Source: Brachyhypopomus gauderio (lineage: Eukaryota; Chordata; Actinopteri; Gymnotiformes; Hypopomidae). From it: a stretch of 64,000 nucleotides of DNA. Positions within the stretch are counted from its first letter, which is position 1; the number at the start of each line of letters is the position of its first letter. The notes under the pieces are model-generated. The model was not told the origin of the DNA. It saw only the letters and a list, made by a program, of their open reading frames with translations, and ran no database searches. Positions 55,876-64,000 of this stretch are shown one piece after another. The translations under genes and the position numbers were made by a program. The stretch covers positions 372,001 through 436,000 of the forward strand of contig NW_027506911.1 in assembly GCF_052324685.1 (NCBI RefSeq), given 5' to 3'.

Positions 55876-56730
55876 GCTAGAACACCTGTGACTGAACTTC
55901 AGAGACAACACATTACCAGATGGACACCATTACAGGAGGTTGTCATCAGATTCTGATTTTAATGCTTCCCCATGAGTTCTGCAGACATGACTGTTTGGTT
56001 CCTGCAGTTGTTATGCCACTTTCATTTCCGTGTGTGTGTGTGTGTGTGTGTGCGTGTGCGTGTGTGTGCGCGCGTGTGTGTAGGTGTGGTGTATATGAGC
56101 GGCATGGTCTACGCGGTGGGAGGTTTTAACGGCTCCCTGCGCGTGAGGACCGTAGACGCGTACGACCCTGGGAAGGATGAGTGGTGTTGTGTGAGCAGCA
56201 TGCAGGACCGCAGGTCAACACTAGGGGCCGCTGTTCTCAATGGGCTGCTCTATGCTGTGGGAGGGTTCGACGGCAGCACAGGTATCTCCCACAGTTGTAC
56301 ATTTAGCATTAGAAACGAAACGAGGTATGAATGAGCAGGTGTGAACTGTCGTATTTTGTCAACGTTACATCCACAGGCCTGGCAACCGTGGAGGCGTACA
56401 ACTCTAAGACCAATGAGTGGTTCCACGTAGCCCCCATGAACACACGACGTAGCAGCGTGGGAGTGGGCGTGGTCGCGGGTGAGCAGGGCCAATCAGAGAT
56501 CGTTCTGCGTGCTGTTGGGATGCACAAAATCTATATTACCTCATTGTTTTTTTTTTAAGATGCTGTTGTATTTCTTGTGTTTTGTGTGGGTGTTTGTGTA
56601 GGTATTCTTTACGCTGTGGGAGGGTATGATGGTGCCACCCGTCGGTGTTTAAGCACAGTGGAGGCGTATAACCCCAACACCAACGAGTGGTCGTACACGG
56701 CGGAGATGGGCACCCGTCGCAGTGGAGCAG
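47608..56730 (+). CDS. klhl2: klhl2, kelch-like CUL3 adaptor, 12 exons, 3' end outside the window
   Basis: Exons: 47608-47624 (tentative), 49020-49145, 49516-49622, 50027-50148, 52031-52193, 52712-52821, 55058-55174, 55357-55506, 55683-55800, 56084-56281, 56377-56478, 56602-56730. Phases agree throughout, giving 486 codons. BTB: exons 3-4 ([30 protein letters not shown]). BACK: exons 5-8 ([23 protein letters not shown]). Kelch repeats 1-4: exons 9-12 ([28 protein letters not shown]). Segments such as MKKAF and [11 protein letters not shown] favour KLHL2 over KLHL3. The family recruits substrates (WNK kinases, and actin association, for KLHL2) to cullin-3 ubiquitin ligase. About 107 residues (kelch 5-6) are absent up to 64,000, so a large repeat-filled intron or a truncated gene is implied. 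The human protein is 593 aa. Exon 1 is inferred from phase and a GTAATC donor only. Confidence 0.85.
47636..47679. repeat. (CT)n microsatellite in klhl2 intron 1
   Basis: A pure CT repeat of about 44 bp, roughly 12 bp after the proposed exon 1 donor. Confidence 0.9.
47952..48308. mobile_element. Possible hAT-type MITE in klhl2 intron 1
   Basis: AGGGCTACACGATATGG at the left and ATATATTGCTCAGCCCTG at the right are weakly inverted, and CAGGGCTGxxxxATAT-type ends are seen in fish hAT MITEs. No clear target duplication was found. Confidence 0.4.
49146..49189. repeat. (GT)n forming the exon 2 donor of klhl2
   Basis: The intron begins GTGTGTGTGT immediately after CGGAG at 49,145. Confidence 0.9.
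49816..50024. repeat. (GT)n arrays ending in the exon 4 acceptor of klhl2
   Basis: Two GT runs, separated by diverged text, end in GTGTGTAG at the exon 4 acceptor (50,026). No normal polypyrimidine tract is present: alternating GT takes its place. Confidence 0.85.
50982..51068. repeat. (GT)n(GTGC)n microsatellite
   Basis: A GT repeat of about 70 bp grading into GTGCGTGC, deep in klhl2 intron 4. Confidence 0.9.
52678..52711. repeat. (CA)n forming the exon 6 acceptor of klhl2
   Basis: CACACACACACACAG leads directly into AGCAGCATTTT. The acceptor AG is part of the repeat edge. Confidence 0.85.
52834..53028. repeat. Compound (CA)n(TA)n microsatellite
   Basis: CA repeats with CG and TG interruptions, then about 35 bp of TA repeat, just inside klhl2 intron 6. 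Confidence 0.9.
53460..54215 (+). repeat. Interspersed repeat ending GATCGTTACA
   Basis: Begins near CGCCCCCTGTTGTAAGTGC and ends CTAGATCGTTACAATTG. T/G-rich with no coding content, and similar in texture to the 31,195 and 39,260 repeats. It may be a solo LTR or non-autonomous element in klhl2 intron 6. Confidence 0.45.
54216..55057. other. AT-rich part of klhl2 intron 6
   Basis: No gene or clear repeat is recognised. The acceptor for klhl2 exon 7 is at the right edge (TTTATAG). Confidence 0.5.
55175..55346. repeat. (GT)n filling klhl2 intron 7
   Basis: Two long GT runs surround a short unique piece. The exon 7 donor (CAGGTGTGTGTG) is the first repeat unit. Almost the whole 182-bp intron is microsatellite. 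Confidence 0.9.
55507..55578. repeat. (GT)n forming the exon 8 donor of klhl2
   Basis: AAG is followed at once by about 72 bp of GT repeat. A second GT run at 55,645-55,673 precedes the exon 9 acceptor. Confidence 0.9.
55801..55870. repeat. (CA)n at the exon 9 donor of klhl2
   Basis: The donor is GTACACACAC, and about 68 bp of CA repeat follows. On the same intron's right side a GT run forms the exon 10 acceptor (…GTGTGTGTAG, 56,083). Confidence 0.9.
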
Positions 56731-56777
<47 letters not shown>

Positions 56778-56780
56778 ACA
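56731..56780. repeat. (TC)n(AC)n at the exon 12 donor of klhl2
   Basis: The donor reads GCAG/GTCTCTCTCTC, a weak 5' splice site because positions +3 to +6 do not match RAGT. Confidence 0.85.
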
Positions 56781-56806
56781 TCACTCCCTCACTGTCCCCA
56801 TTAAAG

Positions 56807-57700
56807 CATGGGTTAAAGTTCTCCGTCACTACGACGGATTTCCATCATTTGATTTTTTTGGGGAAAAAATCCTTCAAATCAAATCATAATAAACCACACG
56901 CGTGTGCTATCTGTTTTGTGGTCGATCCTCTCACTGGCGCTCATTAGCGCTGGATGGATGACGGCGGTGTCATTGATCATGGACATAATTTGGAGGGGGG
57001 GGACAGGGGGGACATGTCCCCCCCACTTTTTCAAAAGCCGGTTTTGGTCCCCCCCAGTTTTTACAGTTAAAACCAAATATTTAAATAGCGACGAAGCCAT
57101 GTCCCCACCACTTTTTAACGATTAAAAAACAAATATTTAAATAGCGACGAATCTAGCGCTAGGACCATGCAGAAAACGACCGTGTCCCCCCCACCTATGA
57201 AATCAAAATTACGTCCATGCATTTGTTTGACTTGTGGGTCATCCCGCCTTCAGATTTTCGGACATTACGTAGAAAAGTTACCTCCCTCCTGCCTGGCTGG
57301 ATGATACTTTCGCAAGTGACCGTAGCACGCGACTCCGCACACCTGCACGAACGCCGGAGGCTACTTGGCGCGTCACATTCTTTGGTAGTATAAAGAAACA
57401 CCCCTCAAAACAGGGGAATGAACATTTACCTGACGAATTTTAATGTTGCTTTGTGTTTCAGGTTTGAAAAGTGCTGGAATTTAGGCTAAAGTACTTGAAA
57501 ATGCTTGAAATTGTAACTACTTAGTTTCACAACAAATAGCTGTCTGACTGAACAGATCTCTTGTATTACATTAACAAATACGAGCCTCTTGTAATTCCTG
57601 GACGAAACATGAGAGAACGTGAAGACGTTAAGATTGGACGTTTTGAAAATAAACAACCATTAAATAATGTGATAAAAAGCTAATTATTTCGAATCATTTC
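56807..57700. repeat. Long interspersed repeat, copy 1
   Basis: Starts CATGGGTTAAAGTTCTC and ends near AAAAAGCTAATTATTTCGA. A second copy at 59,072-60,195 has the same order of blocks. Each copy has a different internal insertion, so comparing the two shows both empty sites. It contains GTTTGAAAAGTGCTGGAATT, seen in many fish repeats. No ORF. Confidence 0.75.
56981..57216. mobile_element. MITE inside repeat copy 1
   Basis: The ends GGACATAATTTGGAGGGGG and ACCTATGAAATCAAAATTACGTCC are imperfect inverted repeats. The interior contains two tandem AAATATTTAAATAGCGACGA blocks. It is absent at the equivalent site of copy 2. Confidence 0.65.
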
Positions 57701-57905
57701 GAGTATATGTGTAAGTATACCACAGTTAGTTCTGACCCTACAATGTGATTGGCTGAGAGGCGATCTAGGAGTGCCAATATTACATGTTATAGCACTGTAA
57801 CCGAAGCTTTCCATGTATTACTCCGCCACATACAGGTAACCTAGCAACGCAGCAGCGTTTACAGGCCAAACAGCGCAACTACAAACAAGCAGTAACATTA
57901 TCAAA

Positions 57906-58285
57906 ATGAATTACAGGGAGTTCGTTAAATCTATTGGCTTCGAAAGCATTTGTTTCGATCTGAAACTGGAGGATGAAGCTATAAATGACCAGACTGATTC
58001 CTCCAATGAGCCAAGGTTTGTCACGCTTACAAACAATGATTTGGATGAGCTGGAAATGCAGAGAAACGAAGTTAATACCGTAAAACAAACGTCCTGGGCT
58101 CTTAATGTATTTACATCCTGGTTAAAGAGCAACGACATTGCAGTCGATTTTAGTATTATCAACAAAAATGAAATGAATCAGCTTTTATGACGTTTTTATG
58201 GATCCGTCAGAAACGTGAAGGGAGAGTTATATGGCATCAGCAGCTTCGTTCGTTTAAGAGCTGGACAAGATTCACACAGATAAGT
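57906..58285 (+). pseudogene. Crypton-like (DUF3504-family) N-terminal fragment
   Basis: The peptide reads FVTLTNNDLDELEMQRNEVN, then TVKQTSWALNVFTSWL and NEMNQLL. After a TGA (where relatives have Arg) the same frame continues RFYGSVRNVKGELYGISSFV RLRAG. This matches the region before the tyrosine recombinase in fish Cryptons and in Crypton-derived host genes (KCTD1/ZMYM/QRICH1 type). The recombinase domain is missing, so it is a dead fragment. Confidence 0.7.
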
Positions 58286-58654
58286 GGAGACGAGACAGGA
58301 AGCAAAAGCGGGGGCGAATGTAAGTTGTTGAGTGGGGGGGGGGTGTAAAATGGACAGAAATTAAGTTTAAATTTTAATTTAATTTAATTAATTATATCGC
58401 GATCGATCGCCAGTGGTTGGCGCCAGTGTGAACTAGTAACTCAATGAATCATAGATATGGATCAAAGGTAAATAAACTAGATTTTTTTTTCGGCGTGAGA
58501 AATCGGAAGTGTGACGTGAGAGCGTGTGAAGACGGTCAAATGTGTGTGTCTCACGCTCAATGCGTGTGAGTTGGCAACCCTGGGTAAGGACAAAGGAGGC
58601 GGAGTGTGTATCTGTGTGTGTAATGCATGGTGCACTTCTACTAATATTGTAGGC

Positions 58655-59071
58655 TACAGACATATTGCTCCCCACGTCTGGATTTTATATTGAAATGCAG
58701 ACTGATTTATCTGCCACGAGAGTTTACCGTAGTGTTCCTCACTGCTATTTACATACCACCACATGCTGACGTGGAATTAGCGTTAACGAGTCTGCATGAT
58801 GCTCTTCACGGGCTGCAAAATGAACATCCAGATGGCGTGTTTATAATAGCAGGGGACTTTAATCACGCCAATCTGAAAACTGTGATGCCAAAACTCCATC
58901 AGTTCATTGACTTTGAGACCAGAGGAAGCAACATTTTGGATCAAGTTTGTTACAATATATAAGTGTTACAATTTACATTTTGGATCAAGTTTGTATACAA
59001 TATATAAGTGTTACAAAGGGACGCCCTCTCCCCACCTTGGCTGGTCTGACCATATCAGCCTGCTTCTAACT
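58655..59071 (+). mobile_element. L2-like LINE, endonuclease part (5' section)
   Basis: PREFTVVFLTAIYIPPHADV, then IIAGDFNHANLK and LGWSDHISLLL, are the endonuclease/exonuclease-phosphatase motifs of fish L2/CR1-group LINEs (conserved GDFN and SDH). It is broken by a 44-bp tandem duplication at 58,931-59,017. It ends exactly where repeat copy 2 begins, and the matching downstream part resumes near 60,940, so it was probably split by an insertion of about 1.8 kb. Confidence 0.75.
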
Positions 59072-60195
59072 CATGGGTTAAAGTTCTCTGTCACTACGAC
59101 GGATTTCCGTCATTTGATTTTTTGGGGGAAAAAATCCGTCAAATCATAATAAACCACACACGCGTGTGCTATCTGTTTTGTGGTCGAAATATGATTCTTA
59201 CTGGCGCTCATCAGCGCTGGATGGATGTCGGCAGTGTCGTTTGATTGACTTGCGGGTCATTCCGCCTTCAGATTTTCGGACATTACTAGAAAAGTTCCCT
59301 CCCTCTATGGAGTCAAATTAGGGTCTTTAATGGTGACGAAAAAAAAAAAATATCGCAAATATAAGATTAGCATTTTGCATTTTACGTTCCTAATTTGTTT
59401 CTGCAATACTTTCCCTCTTTTGCGTTTCTTTCTTTTCTTTGCGTTTCACACCACGCCTTTCGCTCTTGACCACGCCTCTTTCCCGGCCCCCACACAGAGG
59501 GTAAAACCGGAGCAAAGAAAAGAGAGAAGCGCAAAAAAAAATTATGAACGTAAAATGCGAGACGCAAAGAAAAGCAGTGACGCGCAAACAAAAGAAAGAA
59601 ACGCAAAAGGGAGAAAGTATTGCAAAAAAAAGCAGCAACATAAAATGTGAAACGCAAAGAAAAGAAAGAAACGCAAAAGAGGGAAAGTATTGCAGAAACA
59701 AATTAGGAACGTAAAATGCTAATCTTATATTTGCGATATTATTTTTTTTTCGTCACCATTAAAGACCCTAATTTGACTCCATATACCTCCTGCCTGACCG
59801 TAGCGCGCGACTCCGTACACCTCGTGCAAACTTGCGTGAACGCCGGAGGCTACTTGGCGCGTCATTCTTTGGTAGTATAAAGAAACACCCCTCAAAACAG
59901 GGGAATGAACATTTACCTGATGAATTTTAATGTTGCTTTGTGTTCCAGGTTTGAAAAGTGCTGGAATTTAGGCGAAGTAGCCTACATGAAAATGCTTGAA
60001 ATTGTAACTACTTAGTTTCACAACAAATATCTGTCTGACTGAACAGTTCTCTTTACGTTAACAAATACGAGCATCTTGTAATTCCAGGACGAAACATGAG
60101 AGAATGTGAAGACGTTAAGATTGGGCGTTTTGAAAATAAACAACCATTAAATAATGTGATAAAAAGCGAATTATTTCGAGTATATGTATAAATAT
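59072..60195. repeat. Long interspersed repeat, copy 2 (with a nested inverted-repeat element)
   Basis: Shares CATGGGTTAAAGTTCTC at its start and the later GTTTGAAAAGTGCTGGAATT blocks with copy 1. It sits inside the LINE. Confidence 0.75.
59308..59781. mobile_element. Tc1/mariner-like foldback MITE (474 bp)
   Basis: The arms 59,308-59,450 and 59,647-59,781 are near-perfect inverted repeats: ends TGGAGTCAAATTAGGGTC and GACCCTAATTTGACTCCA. TA flanks both sides. The empty site is visible in repeat copy 1, where CCTCCCTCCTGCCTG is uninterrupted. No transposase is encoded; the A-rich open frame through it is a by-product of composition. Confidence 0.85.
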
Positions 60196-60939
60196 TTAAC
60201 TTAATTAAGTTTAACGTTGATCCGTTCGTCGTAATCGGAACTTGGTGTTTGGTGTGTGCGGCGGAAGAATACACGGTTATGCAGCTCGGGACCGAGGAGG
60301 ATGGCATCAGGATAGGATACCTGCGTACAGTACGTTATTCACGTAATCCTGAAAACTCCCCAGTTCTGAAGTCTTTATAAAAAGAATGAGCAACATGCCC
60401 AAATGAGACAGTAAATTGTTACTGATACAGAAGTGTTATCTTTTAGTCTAATGAAGTACCTTATTGAGCATGAGATCACCAAAACAGTATAGAAGTCAAG
60501 TGAGTTTACTTGGAAGCAGTTAGAAGACAGTGTGAACAGTTGTGAACATAGTTTCTCATAGTTTTTTATCTCCGTCATACCTTTTAAAACTCACCAGGAT
60601 TCACTATATTTGACTTATAATAATTTTCTGGAAGAGGACCCCCAGATAACTCCATTATATAAACATTTATGTATATTTATTGCTCAGGTGTTGCATTTTG
60701 TCGCTTCATAGATTCTCTCTTCTCTCCTTACACAGGCTGTTTAGATAAATATACTTTATAAATGTGTTTAATGTGTAGAATTAGGCAAAAGAGGCCGTGT
60801 CCCAACTACACCACATTTTCAGTAATTGCTGGCATTGTCCTTTGCCAGGAAAAATTTTCAGTCAAATGAAAATTTCTTGCTTTAACCCATGTTCTAACTG
60901 CATACACACCACTCATTGCAAGAGCGAAGCCCACAGTCC

Positions 60940-63540
60940 GCAAAAAAAAAGATTACAAGACTGCTTTGAGGCCACAGACTGGGAGATTTTTAAAGGGACT
61001 ACCACTCAACAACCACACGGACCTCAACACCTACACTCACACTCACAACAACCACATAGACCTCAACACTCACACCAACCACACAGACCTCAACACGTAC
61101 ACTCACACTCACAACAACCACACAAACCTCAACACCTACACTCACACTCACAACAACCACACAGACCTCAACACCTACACTCACACTCACAACAACCACA
61201 CAGACCTCAACACCTACACTCACACTCACAACAACCACACAGACCTCAACACCTACACTCACACTCACAACAACCACACAGACCTCAACACCTACACTCA
61301 CACTCAACAACCACACAGACCTCAACACCTACACTCACACTCAACAACCACACAGACCTCAACACCTACACTCACACTCACAACAACCACACAGACCTCA
61401 ACACCTACACTCACACTCACAACAACCACACAGACCTCAACACCTACACTCACACTCACAACAACCACACAGACCTCAACACCTACACTCACACTCACAA
61501 CAACCACACAGACCTCAACACCTACACTCACACTCACAACAACCACACAGACCTCAACACCTACACTCACAACAACCACACAGACCTCAACACCTACACT
61601 CACACTCAGAACAACCACACAGACCTCAACACCTACACTCACACTCACAACAACCACACAGACCTCAACACCTACACTCACAACAACCACACAGACCTCA
61701 ACACCTACACTCACAACAACCACACAGACCTCAACACCTACACTCACAACAACCACACAGACCTCAACACCTACACTCACACTCACAACAACCACACAGA
61801 CCTCAACACCTACACTCACACTCACAACAACCACACAGACCTCAACACTCACAACAACCACACAGACCTCAACACCTACACTCACACTCACAACAACCAC
61901 ACAGACCTCAACACCTACACTCACACTCACAACAACCACACAGACCTCCACACCTACACTCACAACAACCACACAGACCTCCACACCTACACTCACAACA
62001 ACCACACAGACCTCCACACCTACACTCACAACAACCACACAGACCTCAACACCTACACTCACAACAACCACACATTCCTCAACACCTACACTCACAACAA
62101 CCACACAGACCTCAACACCTACACTTAATCCGTACTGGATTACATCACCTTCTGCCTGGACAGCGTGACCACACAGAAGACAGTACGAACACTTCCAACC
62201 ATCAGACTTGGATGAACGGGACTGTTATCAGACTATTGAGGCCCGAGACGCTGCTTTCCGCTCGGGATGGTGAGGACTACAGAACAGTTAGGTCTAAACT
62301 CAGGAGAGTTATCAAGGATGCAAAGCACTGCATAAGAAGCGCATTGAGGAGCACTTCAGCAGAACTACAGGTACCCTCACCACTGGTGCTGAGCATCTAG
62401 ACCAACGTGATAGCTATGTGTGGATGCTATTACAGCTCCGCATTTAATATTATCTCTCCCTACAAACTCATCACCAAACTGGACCTCCTGGGCTTCAATA
62501 CTCACCTGAGTAAATGGATCCTTGACTTCCTTACAAATAGACCACAGAACGAGCACATGGGAGATCGGGGGTCCTCTAGTATCATCCAAAACACTGGAGC
62601 ACCACAGGACTGTGTTTTGAGTCCCTTCCTCTTCTCCCTCAATACACAGGACTGCAAATCCATCCACAAGACTAATTCCATCATAACATTTACAGATGAA
62701 ACTGCCTACAGGTCAGAGGTCGAGAACCTGGAGGACTGGAGTCAAGAAAACAACTTGATCCTCAATGCAGCAAAGATGAAGGAATTGATCCTGGATTTCA
62801 GGAGACTGAGACCCCTCGTCCATCACCCAATCACAATCAGTGGTGAGAGAGTGGAAACTGTGAAGAGTATCAAGTATCTCGGTGTTAACATCACCCATGA
62901 CATGACCTGGACCACCAACACCACAGCGACGGCCAAGAAAGGTCTCCAAAGATACACTTCCTGAGGTGCTTAAAGAGAGCACAACTCCCACAACAACTGC
63001 TGGTGAGATTCTACAGGTCAGCCATTGAGTCCGTCCTCACATACTGTATTTGTTTGGTTCTCTGGCTGCACTATAGACAATAGGAAAGATCTCCAGCGTA
63101 TTATCAAGACTGCTGAGAGGATCACGGGCACCAGCTCCCCAGACTAGAGGACATATACAGGACCCGCTGCATCAGGTGAGTCACTGCTATAATAAAGGAC
63201 AGCACACACCCTGGACACTGTCTCTTCACTCCACTGTCTTCTGGAAGACGCTACAGGACACTATATGCACTGACTACAAGACTAAAAAACAGCTTCTATC
63301 ACATAGCTGTTACACTAATGAACACTGAGCACAATAAACCCAACAGATTTTAACCCACATTCACTACATCACTTTAACACACTGTACTCAGGTCCATATG
63401 CACTACGTCACTTTACATATTTATATTTTTATATTTATTCTTCATATTTTTGATATTTGTTATTTAATTATGTTGGCATTTGGAGGAGGATTGCTCCAAC
63501 AAAATTTCATTGTTTGTGACAAAGATATCTTATCTTATAT
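60940..63540 (+). mobile_element. L2-like LINE, ORF2 linker to 3' end
   Basis: The order is LQDCFEATDWEIFKGTT, then the minisatellite (61,005-62,128), then SVTTQKTVRTF-like text and RDAAF, then reverse transcriptase (SSAFNIISPYKLITKLDLLG, WILDFLTNRPQ, GAPQDCVLSP, ILNAAKMKELILDFRR, IKYLGVNITHDMTW) to about 62,960. Decayed C-terminal text and a 3' UTR ending CAAAGATATCTTATCTTAT follow. The catalytic FADD box reads FTDE, and the frame is interrupted at several points, so it is inactive. The L2/CR1 group is inferred from these motifs. It lies in the presumed klhl2 intron. Confidence 0.78.
61005..62128 (+). repeat. 39/33-bp minisatellite inside LINE ORF2 (about 30 units)
   Basis: The unit CAACAACCACACAGACCTCA plus ACACCTACACTCACACTCA (39 bp) alternates with versions lacking one or more ACTCAC steps (33 bp or shorter). 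In the LINE frame it reads NNHTDLNTYTHTH or NNHTDLNTYTH. The flanking LINE text continues on both sides, and fish L2 ORF2 has a single NNHTDLxEYT at this place, so the array is an expansion of that motif. Confidence 0.88.
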
Positions 63541-63668
63541 CACGCATTCCTGACAGAATTTCTGCACATCATTTCTGTGCATAATTAGTAAACCTGTGTG
63601 TGAACCAATGGGTCTTTAATTGATCAATCATCTCCCCTTTGGACACACAGGTCTTCCCATGGGTCAGT

Positions 63669-63989
63669 TTAACATAGTAAAGAAACATGAATATAGTCAA
63701 ACATGGCGGCCCAGAGGACAGCGCCACACACCATCCTGAAAAGCACAGCCTGCTTTCTTCCAGACGGCCTCTCCTCCTGTGTGTGTGCTGTAGATCTGTG
63801 AGGGGAAGGGAGGGGCTGAACTGCAAGGTCAACAGAGGAACTTGTGGGGGGGTACAGAGCAGGTCTCATGACAGCTGCATCTGCAGCTTGGTTCCCTCTA
63901 GAAACAGAATCAGCACCGTTAGTGTGGGCAGCACATTTACACACAGCAATAGTGGACAGCAGTTGGAGAACATCCAGGAGATCCAACAC
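63669..63989 (-). pseudogene. Endogenous retrovirus pol fragment (RNase H end), fossil
   Basis: The minus-strand peptide LLSTIAVCKCAAHTNGAD followed by SVSRGNQAADAA resembles the end of the RNase H domain of fish gammaretrovirus-like pol (H.KG.....GN..AD.AA). It is a short broken remnant cut by the window edge, with no LTR or other part visible. Its age cannot be estimated. Confidence 0.6.
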
Positions 63990-64000
63990 AAGCTTGAGAT

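Noticed and set aside
59330-59701. Lys-rich (plus) and Phe-rich (minus) frames
   Set aside because: Compositional by-products of the inverted-repeat element.
61005-62128. The direct-repeat array at 61-62 kb as a possible CRISPR array
   Set aside because: There are no unique spacers; the units are contiguous tandem repeats in a vertebrate LINE.

Overview
The window looks like teleost fish nuclear DNA. The evidence is intron-bearing genes with GT-AG splice sites, a kelch-like gene that reads as klhl2, a fish-type cluster of C-type lectin receptor genes, and dense fish-style repeats: (GT)n/(CT)n runs, hAT and Tc1 miniature elements, an L2-like LINE, a Crypton piece and a Ty3/gypsy element. The species cannot be named from the sequence alone.

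Region by region. (1) 1-9,150: decayed tandem tRNA units (Ala, Phe) flank an apparently intact 12-exon minus-strand gene (1,427-7,263). It is predicted to encode 1,379 aa with a DUF6729-type zinc domain and what I read as a DDE transposase-like core. A 33-bp minisatellite lies on its 5' side. (2) 9,150-18,890: repeat-rich DNA with a broken Ty3/gypsy element. (3) 18,890-45,330: a C-type lectin cluster with four genes whose splice junctions and reading frames close exactly (225, 533, 247 and 246 aa) and at least three relics. It contains inverted duplications and is interrupted by minisatellites and hAT elements. (4) 45,330-56,730: twelve exons of klhl2 on the plus strand, with BTB, BACK and kelch repeats 1-4. 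(5) 56,730-64,000: repeats only: two copies of a roughly 0.9-kb repeat, a Crypton fragment, an L2-like LINE with a hugely expanded in-frame minisatellite, a 0.47-kb inverted-repeat element, and a retroviral RNase H relic at the right edge. The last two kelch repeats of klhl2 are not in the window.

How the genes relate. The lectins are type II membrane proteins: cytoplasmic tail, one membrane span, a coiled-coil stalk of variable length, then a C-type lectin domain split over three exons. Their sugar-binding motifs differ (EPN/WND kept in one, altered in the others), and one tail carries an ITIM-like tyrosine motif. Together this suggests an immune receptor family diversifying by duplication. 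Genes 3, 4, pseudogene 5 and one relic share a short upstream block with an ETS/PU.1-like GGAAGTGA core and a TATA-like element. The klhl2 product would be a CUL3 substrate adaptor, with no evident link to the lectins.

All coordinates come from reading the sequence by eye. Exon boundaries were checked by GT-AG signals and by whether the summed coding lengths close in frame; family names rest on motif recall, not on searches.
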